Assembly: GCF_026341825.1 (NCBI RefSeq)
Contig: NZ_JAPENY010000002.1
Span: 2,141,001-2,205,000 of the forward strand
From: Streptomyces sp. NBC_00620
Lineage (GTDB): Bacteria; Actinomycetota; Actinomycetes; Streptomycetales; Streptomycetaceae
Direction: 5' to 3'
DNA: 64,000 bases
Positions 1-8,140 of this stretch are shown one piece after another. A model generated the notes under the pieces. The model searched no databases, was not told the DNA's origin, and worked only from the letters and a program-made list of their open reading frames with translations. The position numbers and the translations under genes are program-made. Positions within the stretch are counted from its first letter, which is position 1. Each line of letters starts with the position of its first letter.

Positions 1-495
1 CCTGCGACCTCCCCGACCGCGACTCCGTCCACGGGCGCGAGCACCGCAGGGAACGCGGGTTTCGGTGGGGTGTCGACCAGCACGCAGAACTGCCCGGCCG
101 CAGCGGTCGAGGGCCTGGGCGGCCGGTGTGTCACGACCCCCGAGTGCTGGAGCGGCATCACGGACATCTCGGGGACCATCACTGTCAGCCGCGAGGACTG
201 CCAGGTGAAACACGTCTGGGAGACCTTCGCCATCGCCCCGCTGCCCGAAGACGGAATGACCAACAACGCCCGGGACTTGATCAAGCACCCCGACGTCCAG
301 TTGCTGTGCTCGCAGGACGTCATGCTCGAGTCCAGGTCGGGCGAGGGCCGGGAGGTGACCGCGGAGTGGCGGGCCGACATAATTCCGCCGAGCGCCGAGC
401 AGTGGGCGGACGGTCTGAGGATCTTCCGGTGTGTCGCCGCGGCGAGCACGGAGGACGGAGAAATCACCGGCAGCCGCTTCGGTGCGGAAGGTTGA
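1..495 (+). CDS. C-terminal part of a secreted or membrane-anchored protein, possibly the outer domain of a Ser/Thr kinase (5' end outside window)
   Basis: The reading frame is open from base 1 to the TGA at 493-495, so the gene begins upstream. The visible start is a Pro/Ser/Thr/Ala-rich linker, followed by a compact domain with four or more cysteines (GRCVTTPECW, REDCQVKHVWETFA, LLCSQ, RIFRCVAA). Cys-paired domains with this CW...DC...H.WE.F...C...F.CV pattern occur in septum-formation-like domains and at the extracellular end of many Streptomyces Ser/Thr kinases. The kinase part is not visible, so the assignment is inference. An in-frame GTG at 70 is not preceded by a good ribosome binding site and is unlikely to be the start. 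Confidence 0.55.
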   Translation, partial: PATSPTATPSTGASTAGNAGFGGVSTSTQNCPAAAVEGLGGRCVTTPECWSGITDISGTITVSREDCQVKHVWETFAIAPLPEDGMTNNARDLIKHPDVQLLCSQDVMLESRSGEGREVTAEWRADIIPPSAEQWADGLRIFRCVAAASTEDGEITGSRFGAEG

Positions 496-579
496 ACACC
501 CTGAGTTTCCGATCGGCAGCCTAGGCTTCCACCCGGCCCCCAGCCCAAGGGCCTCGCACCGACCCCAGGAGCGCACAGC

Positions 580-1122
580 GTGTTCGACCCCGCACCGGAG
601 TACCCGTACCCCGACAGTCACCGACCGGACGAGGCACCCGCACCGCACGCACTGCTGGAGCCCGTGCTCGGCCTGCTGGGTTTCTGGCACGGCCGGGGCC
701 AGGGCGGGTACCCGACGCTGACCGGGGACTTCTCGTACGCGCAGGAGGTCACCTTCAGTCACGACGGCCGCCCCTTCCTGCACTACGAGGCCCGGGCCTG
801 GCTGCTGGACGCCGATGGCGCGCCGCTGCGTCCGTCGGCCCGGGAGAGCGGCTGGTGGCGGCTTCAGCCCGACGGCCGGGTGGAGGCATTGATCACCCAG
901 CCCACCGGCATCGCGGAAATCATGGTCGGGCGCGCGACCGGCAACACGGTCGACCTCTCCACCCACGAGGTGGCCGTCGCCCCCACCGCCAAGAAGGTCG
1001 GCGCCACGCGCCGCCGCTACACGCTGACCGACGACGGCACGCTCACGTTCGACCACGACCTCGAGGCGGTCGGTCAGCCGTTGCAGCACCATCTGTCGGC
1101 GCGGCTGCGGCGCCGGGGCTGA
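580..1122 (+). CDS. Nitrobindin-like heme-binding beta-barrel protein (FABP/DUF1794 family)
   Basis: A 180-residue protein with GTG start, 9 bases after an AGGAG ribosome binding site. It has the nitrobindin/FABP-like family signature: a Gly-x-Trp-x-Gly-x-Gly motif near the N-terminus ([13 protein letters not shown], about residues 35-47), alternating strands of a ten-stranded barrel, and a late segment THEVAV typical of the family. Proteins of this family bind heme b in a shallow barrel pocket and are linked to nitric oxide or peroxynitrite chemistry; the physiological role in Streptomyces is unknown. It is a stand-alone gene convergent with the following minus-strand gene. Confidence 0.8.
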   Translation: MFDPAPEYPYPDSHRPDEAPAPHALLEPVLGLLGFWHGRGQGGYPTLTGDFSYAQEVTFSHDGRPFLHYEARAWLLDADGAPLRPSARESGWWRLQPDGRVEALITQPTGIAEIMVGRATGNTVDLSTHEVAVAPTAKKVGATRRRYTLTDDGTLTFDHDLEAVGQPLQHHLSARLRRRG

Positions 1123-1178
1123 CAAGGTCCACCCATCAGCGGGCCTTGCACGAGCCGGTGTGGGCTTGCGGGAATCCC

Positions 1179-1928
1179 CTACGGTGTCGCCGTGAGTAGT
1201 TCGAGGACGCGTCTGGTCTTGGAGCCCTGCTCGCAGTCCGCCGGGTCGACGCCGCGTCGGCGCAGACTGCTCTCCAGGGCGAGTTGGGCTATCTCCGCGC
1301 CCCCACGTCCGACACGGCGGGAGAGCTCGACGACGTCCAGGCGGGCTCCCGATGCGGAAGTCGCCACCCAGCGCTCGACGGCGAGCGGCATATGGGACCA
1401 GATGACGGAGGGCCACCAGCGCGCCTCTACCGGGCCCAGGACTGTCAGGTGGCCGAGCGGCACCGGACCGTTCGCGCAGTCGGCGAGAAAGCTCCGCTGG
1501 GCGTCGGTGAACAGGGCCTCCGGAGGACCGCCTTGGGCCAGGGCGCGTGCCACCGTACCTGCCGGGTGGCGGGCGTTGACGGACACGGAGAGCATCCGTC
1601 CCTCGCCGGACCAGTCCGATGTGAAGTCCAGCCGGTCGATTCCGGTGTCCCTCGGCGCGGCCCAGTCAGCGGTCAGCAGGGAGGGACGGCACGGGCGCAG
1701 CCGCACGGTGGTGTCGTCGGGCCGCGCCCGTGTCTCACGCAGGCGCAGGATGACGCCGGAGTCCAGCAGCGGAAGCCGGGCGGGACAGGCGTCGGACTGC
1801 TCGCAGAACCAGATGCGCCGGTCCAGGCCCCGCCCCAGGACCGCATCCCAGATCCCCGCGCGACGCGCCTGCTCCGGGGACACGGTCACCTTGAGCTCGA
1901 CGACGTCCAGCCGGCCTTGAGCAACCAC
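1179..1928 (-). CDS. Uncharacterised protein with a CYTH-like N-terminal region
   Basis: A 249-residue protein. The GTG at 1928 is preceded by a strong GGAGGAGG 7 bases upstream; a TTG one codon earlier is the alternative. The N-terminus begins with a strand VVELKVTV resembling the ExExK opening of CYTH/triphosphate-tunnel proteins, followed by GVILRLRETRA and TTVRLRPC, which look like the basic barrel strands of that fold. The C-terminal half is not recognised. No membrane segment or signal peptide is seen. It is divergent from the LAL regulator. The CYTH assignment rests on motif spacing only and should be treated as tentative. Confidence 0.55.
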   Translation of the reverse strand: MVAQGRLDVVELKVTVSPEQARRAGIWDAVLGRGLDRRIWFCEQSDACPARLPLLDSGVILRLRETRARPDDTTVRLRPCRPSLLTADWAAPRDTGIDRLDFTSDWSGEGRMLSVSVNARHPAGTVARALAQGGPPEALFTDAQRSFLADCANGPVPLGHLTVLGPVEARWWPSVIWSHMPLAVERWVATSASGARLDVVELSRRVGRGGAEIAQLALESSLRRRGVDPADCEQGSKTRRVLELLTATP

Positions 1929-2148
1929 CAAGACGCCTCCTCCGGAGAGCACGCACCTCCCGACAGCTGACCGCGTGCTCTGGCCACCGCGCATCGGGGA
2001 AGTCCCCAACTTCCGTGCGGGACAAGCGCATCCGCCGGATGGCGTAGAGCGGGATGAACGGCTGCCGGTGACTCCCGGTGACCGACGCGAGGGGAGCATT
2101 CTGGTCGGGCGCGCAGAGCCGCGGCGGTGGCGCGCATACGGGGGAATC

Positions 2149-5139
2149 ATGAACGAGCCGACGCTGCGAGGTGGTCTCCGCGAAGAGTGGGTCGCGGACG
2201 GCTACGGGGTGCGGGTACCGGTCGGGCGCGAACGGGAGTGTGCGCTGCTGGACGGGTTGCTGGATTCGCTGCCCGACCGGGGGGCCGCGCTGCTGCTGCG
2301 GGGTGACCCCGGCATCGGGAAGACCAACATGCTCGACTATGTCGCCTGGCGGGCACACGGCAGGAACCTGCCTGAACGCGGGGGCGGGGCAGGGGCCGTA
2401 CGGGCTCAGCCTGAGCGCTGGACCGAGTCGGAGCCGGCACGGGCCCGGCCTGAGCGCGGGATCGAGTCGGAGCCGGTACGGACCCAGCCCGCGTGCGGGG
2501 CCGTGTCGCAGGCGATACGGGTCCTGCGGACGCGCGGGGTCGAGTCGGAGGCGGTGCTGCCCTACACCGTGCTCGCCGACCTCCTGCTGCCGCTGCGGTC
2601 GCACTTCGCCGAACTGCCGTCGACCCAGCGCAGAGCGCTGGAGACGTGCTTCGCGCTGATGGAGGCCGATGAGCCGAATCCGTACGCCGTGTGCGTCGGG
2701 ACGCTGGGTGTGCTCGCCGCCGCGGGGGAGGCCGAGCCGCTGGTGCTTCTCGTGGACGACCTGCACTGGTCGGACCCTTCGTCGAGACGGGCCCTGCAGT
2801 TCGTCGCACGCCGTCTCGCCACCGAGCGAGTGGCCCTGGTGATGGCCGCACGGCCGGCTTCCGATGACGACGTCACCTGGGAGGACGTGCCCAGGCTGAC
2901 CATCGCGCCCCTGGAGGAGGACGACTGCCTGCGATTGCTGGAGCGTGGCGGAGTCGACCCCGAGGAGCCCGCGGTCACCCGCCTGGTCCGGCTCAGTTCG
3001 GGGAATCCGCTGGTCCTGGTGGAGTACGCGGCGGCCCTCGAGGACGCGAGGAAACGCGGCGACGAACTGGCGGACACGGCCTGGGAGATGCCGGGGCCGA
3101 TGGTCGAACGGGCCTGGTGGGGGCGGATGCGGACCCTGTCACCTGAGACGCGCACCGCCCTCCTGTACGTCGCCGCCTGCCGTGTCCCCGAACTCGCCCT
3201 ACTGGAAAGGGCGTTGGCGGTGAACGGGCTGTCACTCGGCACCCTCGACGAGGCCAAGGAGAGCGGGCTGATCCGTGTCCGGGAGCGCGGCTACGAACTG
3301 CGGCATCCGGTGCTCAGGCCTCTGGTGTTCAGGCACTGCTCGGTGGCCCAACGGCTGCGCGCGTACCGGACGTTGGCGGATCTCTCGGCCGGGGAGGTGA
3401 GGACGTGGTACCTCGCCTCTGCCGCGGCCGGTCCGGACGAGACGGTGGCCTCGGCGCTGGCGGACGCGGCCGAACGATCCCGTCGCCGCGGCGCGCTCGG
3501 TGCTGCGGCGCACGCCTGGCACCGCGCCGCGGAACTGTCGCCCTCGGCCGCCGACAGGGCGGAGCGTCTGCTCAACGCGGCGCGGGACGCCTTCTACGGA
3601 GGGGCCTCCCGCGATGCCGTCGACTGGTGCGAACAGGCCCTGCGCTGGAGCGAGGACGTACGGCTGACCGCCGACATCGAGCTGTTGCGCGGCCAGGCCT
3701 GCGGCTGGCTCGGCGATCCCGGCCGGGCCCACCGTTCCCTGGTGGCCGCGGCCGAGGCGGTGGAGCCGGTGGACCGCTTCCGGGCCTGCGCCCTGTACGG
3801 GGCGGCCACCCTGCCCGCGACGATGGACGGCCGGATCGGCCGGGCGGTGGACACCTCGGCGCGCGCCGCCGCCCTGGCCGACATCCTTGAGGAAGAGGCC
3901 GGTGCGGAGTCGAGTACGCGCTCGTCCCGGCACCTCTCCAACGTGATGCGGGGCTGTGCGCTGGCACTCGCCGGGAAGGTGCCCGAAGGCCGCGGCCTTT
4001 TGCTTGCCGGACGGGCGGCACTGCACGGCAACTGGCCTTTGGAGGAGCAGCAGTTGGCTGTGCAGATCGGCCAGGCGCTCTCCTGGGTGGACGAAAGGGA
4101 GGCGGCGACGGCGGTGCTCGACGCGGTCATCGACGGCGCCAGGCGCGACGGGGTTCCCGCCCTGCTGCCGTACGCCCTGGTCGGTCGGTGCGAGGCGATG
4201 TCGTGGAGTCGCTGGCCGATGGCCAGGGCCGCCGGGGCCGAAGCCCTGCGCTGGGCGCAGGAACTCGGGCACCGGGCGATGACCGGGTACGCGCTGCTCC
4301 TGCTGGCGCGGCTCGACGGGCTGCGTGGCGACCGGGCGGGCTGTGAGGACCGTATTACGGCCTACGAGCGGCACTGCGGCAAGGTGCGCGGCCTTGAACT
4401 CTTCGCCCAGGCGGCGCTGGGCTCGGCGGCGCTCACCGGAGGGGAGCCGCAGGCGGCTGCCGGGCACCTGGAACGAGCGCTGTCGCTCGCGGACGAGATG
4501 GGACTCGGCAACCCCAACCTGATGCCGTTCCTGACCGAGCTCGCCGAGGCGTACGTCCGCACCGGGGAGCGGGACAGCGCGGTCCGGCTCACGGGCTGGA
4601 TCGAGGGGCTGGCCCGGTCCACGGGTCTCGCCTGGCCGGCGGCCGCCCACGCGCACTGCAGGATCATGCTCGCCTCGTCCGCGGACGAGGCGGAGGGATG
4701 GCTCAGGACCGCTGAACGCGTCCATGTGCGCGAGGAGATGACCTTCGAGCTGGCGCGGACCCAGCTGGTGTGCGGAGAGCTGCTGCGCCGTTTCCGGCGG
4801 CCCAAGGCGGCCAGGGGGCTGCTCCTCGCCTCCCAGCTGGCCTTCGCCGGCCTCGGCGCGAGCTCCTGGCGGTCCCGGGCGGCCGTGGAACTCGCCGCGG
4901 CCGGACACCGGGCCGCCGACACAAGGGCACCGGAACCGCGGATCGACAGGCTCACAGCCCAGGAACTGCAGGTGGCGCTGGCCGTCGGAGACGGGCTGAG
5001 CAACGGTGAGGCAGCCGCCGCCCTGTTCGTGTCGCGCAAGACCGTCGAGGCCCATCTGACGCGCGTCTACCGGAAACTCGGCGTGCGGTCGCGGTCCGAA
5101 CTGGCCGGGTACCTGGTACACGCGGACGTGGTGCGCTGA
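2149..5139 (+). CDS. LAL-type LuxR family transcriptional regulator with an expanded N-terminal repeat
   Basis: A 996-residue large ATP-binding LuxR regulator. ATG 2149 is chosen because the conserved LAL opening (VGRERECALLDGLL) begins about 26 residues later; the frame extends upstream only as unconserved sequence. Walker A is GDPGIGKT (residues 52-59), Walker B LLVDDLHWSD (about 200-208), then a long helical TPR-like middle. The C-terminal LuxR helix-turn-helix spans about residues 935-990 (LTAQELQVALAVGDGLSN, SRKTVEAHLTRVYRKLGV). LAL proteins are ATP-dependent activators, often pathway-specific. Its target is not evident here; the neighbours are a divergent CYTH-like gene and a convergent protease gene. 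It carries a five-unit 13-residue repeat just after Walker A, which is unusual for the family. Confidence 0.9.
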   Translation: MNEPTLRGGLREEWVADGYGVRVPVGRERECALLDGLLDSLPDRGAALLLRGDPGIGKTNMLDYVAWRAHGRNLPERGGGAGAVRAQPERWTESEPARARPERGIESEPVRTQPACGAVSQAIRVLRTRGVESEAVLPYTVLADLLLPLRSHFAELPSTQRRALETCFALMEADEPNPYAVCVGTLGVLAAAGEAEPLVLLVDDLHWSDPSSRRALQFVARRLATERVALVMAARPASDDDVTWEDVPRLTIAPLEEDDCLRLLERGGVDPEEPAVTRLVRLSSGNPLVLVEYAAALEDARKRGDELADTAWEMPGPMVERAWWGRMRTLSPETRTALLYVAACRVPELALLERALAVNGLSLGTLDEAKESGLIRVRERGYELRHPVLRPLVFRHCSVAQRLRAYRTLADLSAGEVRTWYLASAAAGPDETVASALADAAERSRRRGALGAAAHAWHRAAELSPSAADRAERLLNAARDAFYGGASRDAVDWCEQALRWSEDVRLTADIELLRGQACGWLGDPGRAHRSLVAAAEAVEPVDRFRACALYGAATLPATMDGRIGRAVDTSARAAALADILEEEAGAESSTRSSRHLSNVMRGCALALAGKVPEGRGLLLAGRAALHGNWPLEEQQLAVQIGQALSWVDEREAATAVLDAVIDGARRDGVPALLPYALVGRCEAMSWSRWPMARAAGAEALRWAQELGHRAMTGYALLLLARLDGLRGDRAGCEDRITAYERHCGKVRGLELFAQAALGSAALTGGEPQAAAGHLERALSLADEMGLGNPNLMPFLTELAEAYVRTGERDSAVRLTGWIEGLARSTGLAWPAAAHAHCRIMLASSADEAEGWLRTAERVHVREEMTFELARTQLVCGELLRRFRRPKAARGLLLASQLAFAGLGASSWRSRAAVELAAAGHRAADTRAPEPRIDRLTAQELQVALAVGDGLSNGEAAAALFVSRKTVEAHLTRVYRKLGVRSRSELAGYLVHADVVR
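2362..2556 (+). repeat. 39-bp (13-codon) in-frame minisatellite, five degenerate units, inside the LAL gene
   Basis: Units at 2362-2400, 2401-2439, 2440-2478, 2479-2517 and 2518-2556 each encode 13 residues starting with Arg: RNLPERGGGAGAV, RAQPERWTESEPA, RARPERGIESEPV, RTQPACGAVSQAI, RVLRTRGVESEAV. The last unit matches the normal LAL strand that follows the Walker A helix (R-V-L-x-x-R-G-V-E-S-E); the others look like expanded copies of it. Units 2 and 3 share gagtcggagccg exactly 39 bases apart. Confidence 0.85.
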
Positions 5140-5151
5140 CCTGCGACGCGA

Positions 5152-5181
5152 CTCCCGTGACCCTGGCCGGGGTCACGGGAG
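5152..5181. terminator. Bidirectional rho-independent-like hairpin between convergent genes
   Basis: A perfect 12-bp inverted repeat (CTCCCGTGACCC at 5152-5163 and GGGTCACGGGAG at 5170-5181) with a 6-base loop lies between the LAL stop at 5139 and the stop of the convergent protease gene at 5216. No U-tract follows, as is usual in Streptomyces. Confidence 0.7.
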
Positions 5182-5215
5182 CGGTCCGGTCAACGGGAGT
5201 GGTCGACGGGGGAGT

Positions 5216-7246
5216 TCACGGGCGCAGTCCCCGCACCACCGCCCCGGCCACGTCCGGATGCGCCAGGTACTCGTCGATGTCGTGCGCCTGCTCGCGCGGG
5301 TTCGTGACGACGGACTCATGGATGTCGGTACCCCACCGGGGACGCAGCGGGCATCCGATCGTGACCGGGTCGGCCGGGCTCCAGACGTTGTCCCAGCGCC
5401 CCACCCGCTCCGGACGCCGCAGCTTCGGGGCGAGCAGCCGCTCGTACACGGTGTCCAGACCGAGCGGACTGCCGGCCGTGACGAGGAGCCGTACGTCGAC
5501 CGCGGTGTCCAGCTGCGTCAGCAGATCCATGGCCACAACGGTTCCGAGGCTGTGCGCGACGATGGTCAGTCCGCCCGAGTCGGGCACGCTCTCGAGCACG
5601 GCGTCAAGGACCGCCTGCCGGGTCTCCCGGTTGTCGAGGTAGCGGGCTACATCGCCCAGGACGGCCGACACGAACAAGGCGTCCAGATCCGTGCGTGCGG
5701 CCAGCCAGGCCAACGAGCGTCGCAGCACGCCGGACGCGCCGCCCGGCAGGCTGAACCCCTCCTGTGCCGTGAGCAGTTCCTCCGGCATACCGGCCTTCAC
5801 CGCGGCCTCCCGGACCAGTTGCTCGTAGAGCACCCGGGCCGTGGGGTCGACCGGCGGGGCGGCCGAGGCGTACCCGAGCGTCGACTCGTCACCGAGCAGC
5901 GCCTCGCGGCCCGACGTACCGGCGGTGCGATTGCCGTAGAACGGGAGCCATACGTCGACCGGATCCACCGTCGGCAGACCGGCGAGGGTGAGCCCCCGGT
6001 TGAGCCCTGCCGTCCAGGAGCGACGCATGCTCTCCGGATCCGCCTTCTCCTGGCCCCGCCCATGCAGGAACAGCAGGTTGTTGCGCCCCGCGAACGCTCC
6101 CGTTCGGCCCCTGAGCCCCCGGCGCAGCGGAGCGGCCGCGGCGGCTCCCGCCCGGAGTGCCTCGGTGGCGGGCACGGTTGTGGGGGCGGTGGCGGGGAGC
6201 AGGCTCAGGTCCCCGAGCACCTGCTCGCGTGCGGTCCCGGCCAGTGACGCACGCAGGCTCGCCACGATACGGCTGACCCGAGCGCCCTCGTTGGCGGCCC
6301 AGTCCACCAGGTCGTCCGGGTCGCCGGGCTGTACGAGGGTGCCGTCGCGCCGCAGTTCCCTGCCCTGGGCGTCCTTGCGGGGGACACCGGCATGGTGCAG
6401 CGCCACCACTTCCCACTGGTCGTTGAACACGGGCGAACCGGAGTTCCCGGGCTCGGTGTCCGTGTCGTACTGCAGGAAGTCGTCGAGCTGGACCCGCAGT
6501 TCGTTGCGGCGGATGGCGATCTCCTTGAGCCGGCCGCTCGGGTGCCCCACGATGTTGACGGACTCGCCGACCACCAGTTTCCCCTGCGCCTCGATGAGCC
6601 GGTTCCAGCCGAACTGCGAACCCGGCGGGCGCCCGTCGGCCCCCGCCGCGACGCGGACGAGGGAGAAGTCAAGACCTGCGTCGGTGATGGGACCGAAGTC
6701 CGCGACCAGCCGGTACAGGACCGGCTGCGCCGGGGCGTTGTCGATTCCGGTCTCGGCGGCGAACTCCACGACGACCTGTGCGGCCATGTCCGCGTCGGGC
6801 AGCACATGGTGATTGGTCATCAGCAGATCCGGGGAGACGAGGAACCCCGTTCCCAGCGGCAGAATGCGGCCGTTGTCGGACACCGAGATGCGGCCCACGG
6901 TCGCGGCGGCACGCGAGCCGCGCGAGAGGAAGTTGACCGCCTGGAGGTCCTTGGAGGCACCGATGATGCGTTCAAGGAGCCGCCGTCCCGGCCCTTCCTG
7001 CGAGACGAGGGACATCACCGTCTCCATGGGCAGCGCGCCCCCGCTGATCAGGTGTTCCGCGCGGGCCTGGAGCTGGGGTTCGGTATCCGGCAGGGACACC
7101 CCCTGCTCGGCCAGCCGCTCGGCTTCCTCACGTTGCGGGAGCGCGTCGGTGTATCGGTCGGCTGCCGCGTCGTCATGCTGCTGCCGGGCGGCCTGCACTC
7201 GCTCGTACATGTCCTCGTTGAAACCGTGGGTGTCCATGAGCACCAT
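5216..7246 (-). CDS. Trypsin-like serine protease fused to an alpha/beta-hydrolase domain
   Basis: A 676-residue cytoplasmic-looking protein (no signal peptide or membrane segment). Residues 1-110 are a charged helical region. Residues about 115-335 form a trypsin/HtrA-like peptidase: His in TNHHVL (147), Asp in GLDFSLV (193), Ser in GNSGSP (269), so a complete triad. After a linker of about 40 residues, residues 385-676 form an alpha/beta hydrolase: LLFLHGRGQ oxyanion strand (391-399) and nucleophile elbow AHSLG with Ser566. Start could be ATG 7246 or ATG 7237; neither has a clear ribosome binding site. The two-enzyme architecture suggests a proteolytically triggered or scaffolded lipase/esterase, but the substrate is unknown. 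The gene stands alone between a convergent regulator and a 120-bp gap to the next operon end. Confidence 0.85.
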   Translation of the reverse strand: MVLMDTHGFNEDMYERVQAARQQHDDAAADRYTDALPQREEAERLAEQGVSLPDTEPQLQARAEHLISGGALPMETVMSLVSQEGPGRRLLERIIGASKDLQAVNFLSRGSRAAATVGRISVSDNGRILPLGTGFLVSPDLLMTNHHVLPDADMAAQVVVEFAAETGIDNAPAQPVLYRLVADFGPITDAGLDFSLVRVAAGADGRPPGSQFGWNRLIEAQGKLVVGESVNIVGHPSGRLKEIAIRRNELRVQLDDFLQYDTDTEPGNSGSPVFNDQWEVVALHHAGVPRKDAQGRELRRDGTLVQPGDPDDLVDWAANEGARVSRIVASLRASLAGTAREQVLGDLSLLPATAPTTVPATEALRAGAAAAAPLRRGLRGRTGAFAGRNNLLFLHGRGQEKADPESMRRSWTAGLNRGLTLAGLPTVDPVDVWLPFYGNRTAGTSGREALLGDESTLGYASAAPPVDPTARVLYEQLVREAAVKAGMPEELLTAQEGFSLPGGASGVLRRSLAWLAARTDLDALFVSAVLGDVARYLDNRETRQAVLDAVLESVPDSGGLTIVAHSLGTVVAMDLLTQLDTAVDVRLLVTAGSPLGLDTVYERLLAPKLRRPERVGRWDNVWSPADPVTIGCPLRPRWGTDIHESVVTNPREQAHDIDEYLAHPDVAGAVVRGLRP

Positions 7247-7366
7247 CCCGAAGGCGAGGCTGGGGAGAAAACGGGCTGCTCTCTGCTTAGCCCGGTCCTC
7301 CGCCGTACGGCATCGGGGAACTCCCCATGGAACGGCCGGTCGGCCCGCCGTTCGCCGGAGAAGCGC

Positions 7367-8140
7367 TCAGTTGTTCCAGCTCTCGTCGTACGGGTCGCGT
7401 GGGGCCGCGACCGGCTTGGCCTCGCCGACCTTGATGAAAGGGATGACACCGTCGTTCACCGGGTCCTTGGTCCGCTCGCTGGTGTAGGTACCGGTGACCT
7501 CGAGCCAGGAGTCGGGTTGCAGGACGGGGGGAATCCGTCCGGTCAGGCCGATCTTGACTGGTTGGGCGTCGGCGGCGCAGCAGTTGAGGGCCATGCGGAC
7601 GAGGTAGGGGGTCCCGTCGTGGTCCAGGGCGACGAAGCCGGTGACCTTGACCTGGCGGTCGCCGAGGGTGCGCCCGTGGTCGTAGGCTGCGCGGCCGGCG
7701 TAGTCGACCAGACTGAGCGGAATCGGGTCGCCGGCGGGCAGGGCGGCGTAGCCGAAGGGGGCTTGCAAGGCCGTACCGGTGCGCATCGCGCTGTAGGAGC
7801 CCAGGGCGGGTGGCGCGACCAGGATGAGGGCGAGAAGGGGGAGAACCAGGAGCCAGGCGATGCGGGGTTCGCGGTGGGAGTGGCCGTGTTCCTCGTCGTC
7901 ATGGTCCGGTTCGGGCGCGTGGCCGTGTTCCTCGTCGGCACGGTCCTTTTCGGGCGCGCGCCCCTGCCGCAGCTCGTACCACACGGTCGCGGCGGCGGTG
8001 ACGATCAGAACGACGCCGGCTCCCAGCAGCAACGGGCGCAACCCGGCCTTGACGTACCGCAGATAGAGGTCGCTGGAGCCGGCCTTGAGAACCGCCGCGC
8101 CGACGAGAAACAGGACCGCGGCCTGCGCCTGCCGGTTCAC
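7367..8140 (-). CDS. TIGR03943-family putative permease subunit with His-rich cytoplasmic loop
   Basis: A 257-residue protein whose GTG start (8140) overlaps the upstream permease stop in a GTGA, implying translational coupling. Two N-terminal membrane helices (about 5-20 and 35-52) are followed by a His/Asp/Glu-rich loop built from a duplicated 13-residue block (DEEHGH twice), a third helix (about 92-110) and an extracellular DUF1980-type domain containing the Cys pair LNCCAADAQP. Members of this family are paired with UPF0718 permeases (Bacillus ycgQ/ycgR), which are reported in zinc-responsive regulons. The His-rich loop and CC motif fit metal handling, but the transported ion is not established. 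Confidence 0.8.
   Translation of the reverse strand: MNRQAQAAVLFLVGAAVLKAGSSDLYLRYVKAGLRPLLLGAGVVLIVTAAATVWYELRQGRAPEKDRADEEHGHAPEPDHDDEEHGHSHREPRIAWLLVLPLLALILVAPPALGSYSAMRTGTALQAPFGYAALPAGDPIPLSLVDYAGRAAYDHGRTLGDRQVKVTGFVALDHDGTPYLVRMALNCCAADAQPVKIGLTGRIPPVLQPDSWLEVTGTYTSERTKDPVNDGVIPFIKVGEAKPVAAPRDPYDESWNN
7881..7958 (-). repeat. 39-bp direct duplication encoding the His-rich loop
   Basis: Two imperfect 39-bp copies, 7881-7919 and 7920-7958, each starting tggccgtgttcctcgtc on the plus strand. They encode two 13-residue blocks containing EEHGH, doubling the potential metal-binding loop of the TIGR03943 protein. Confidence 0.75.
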
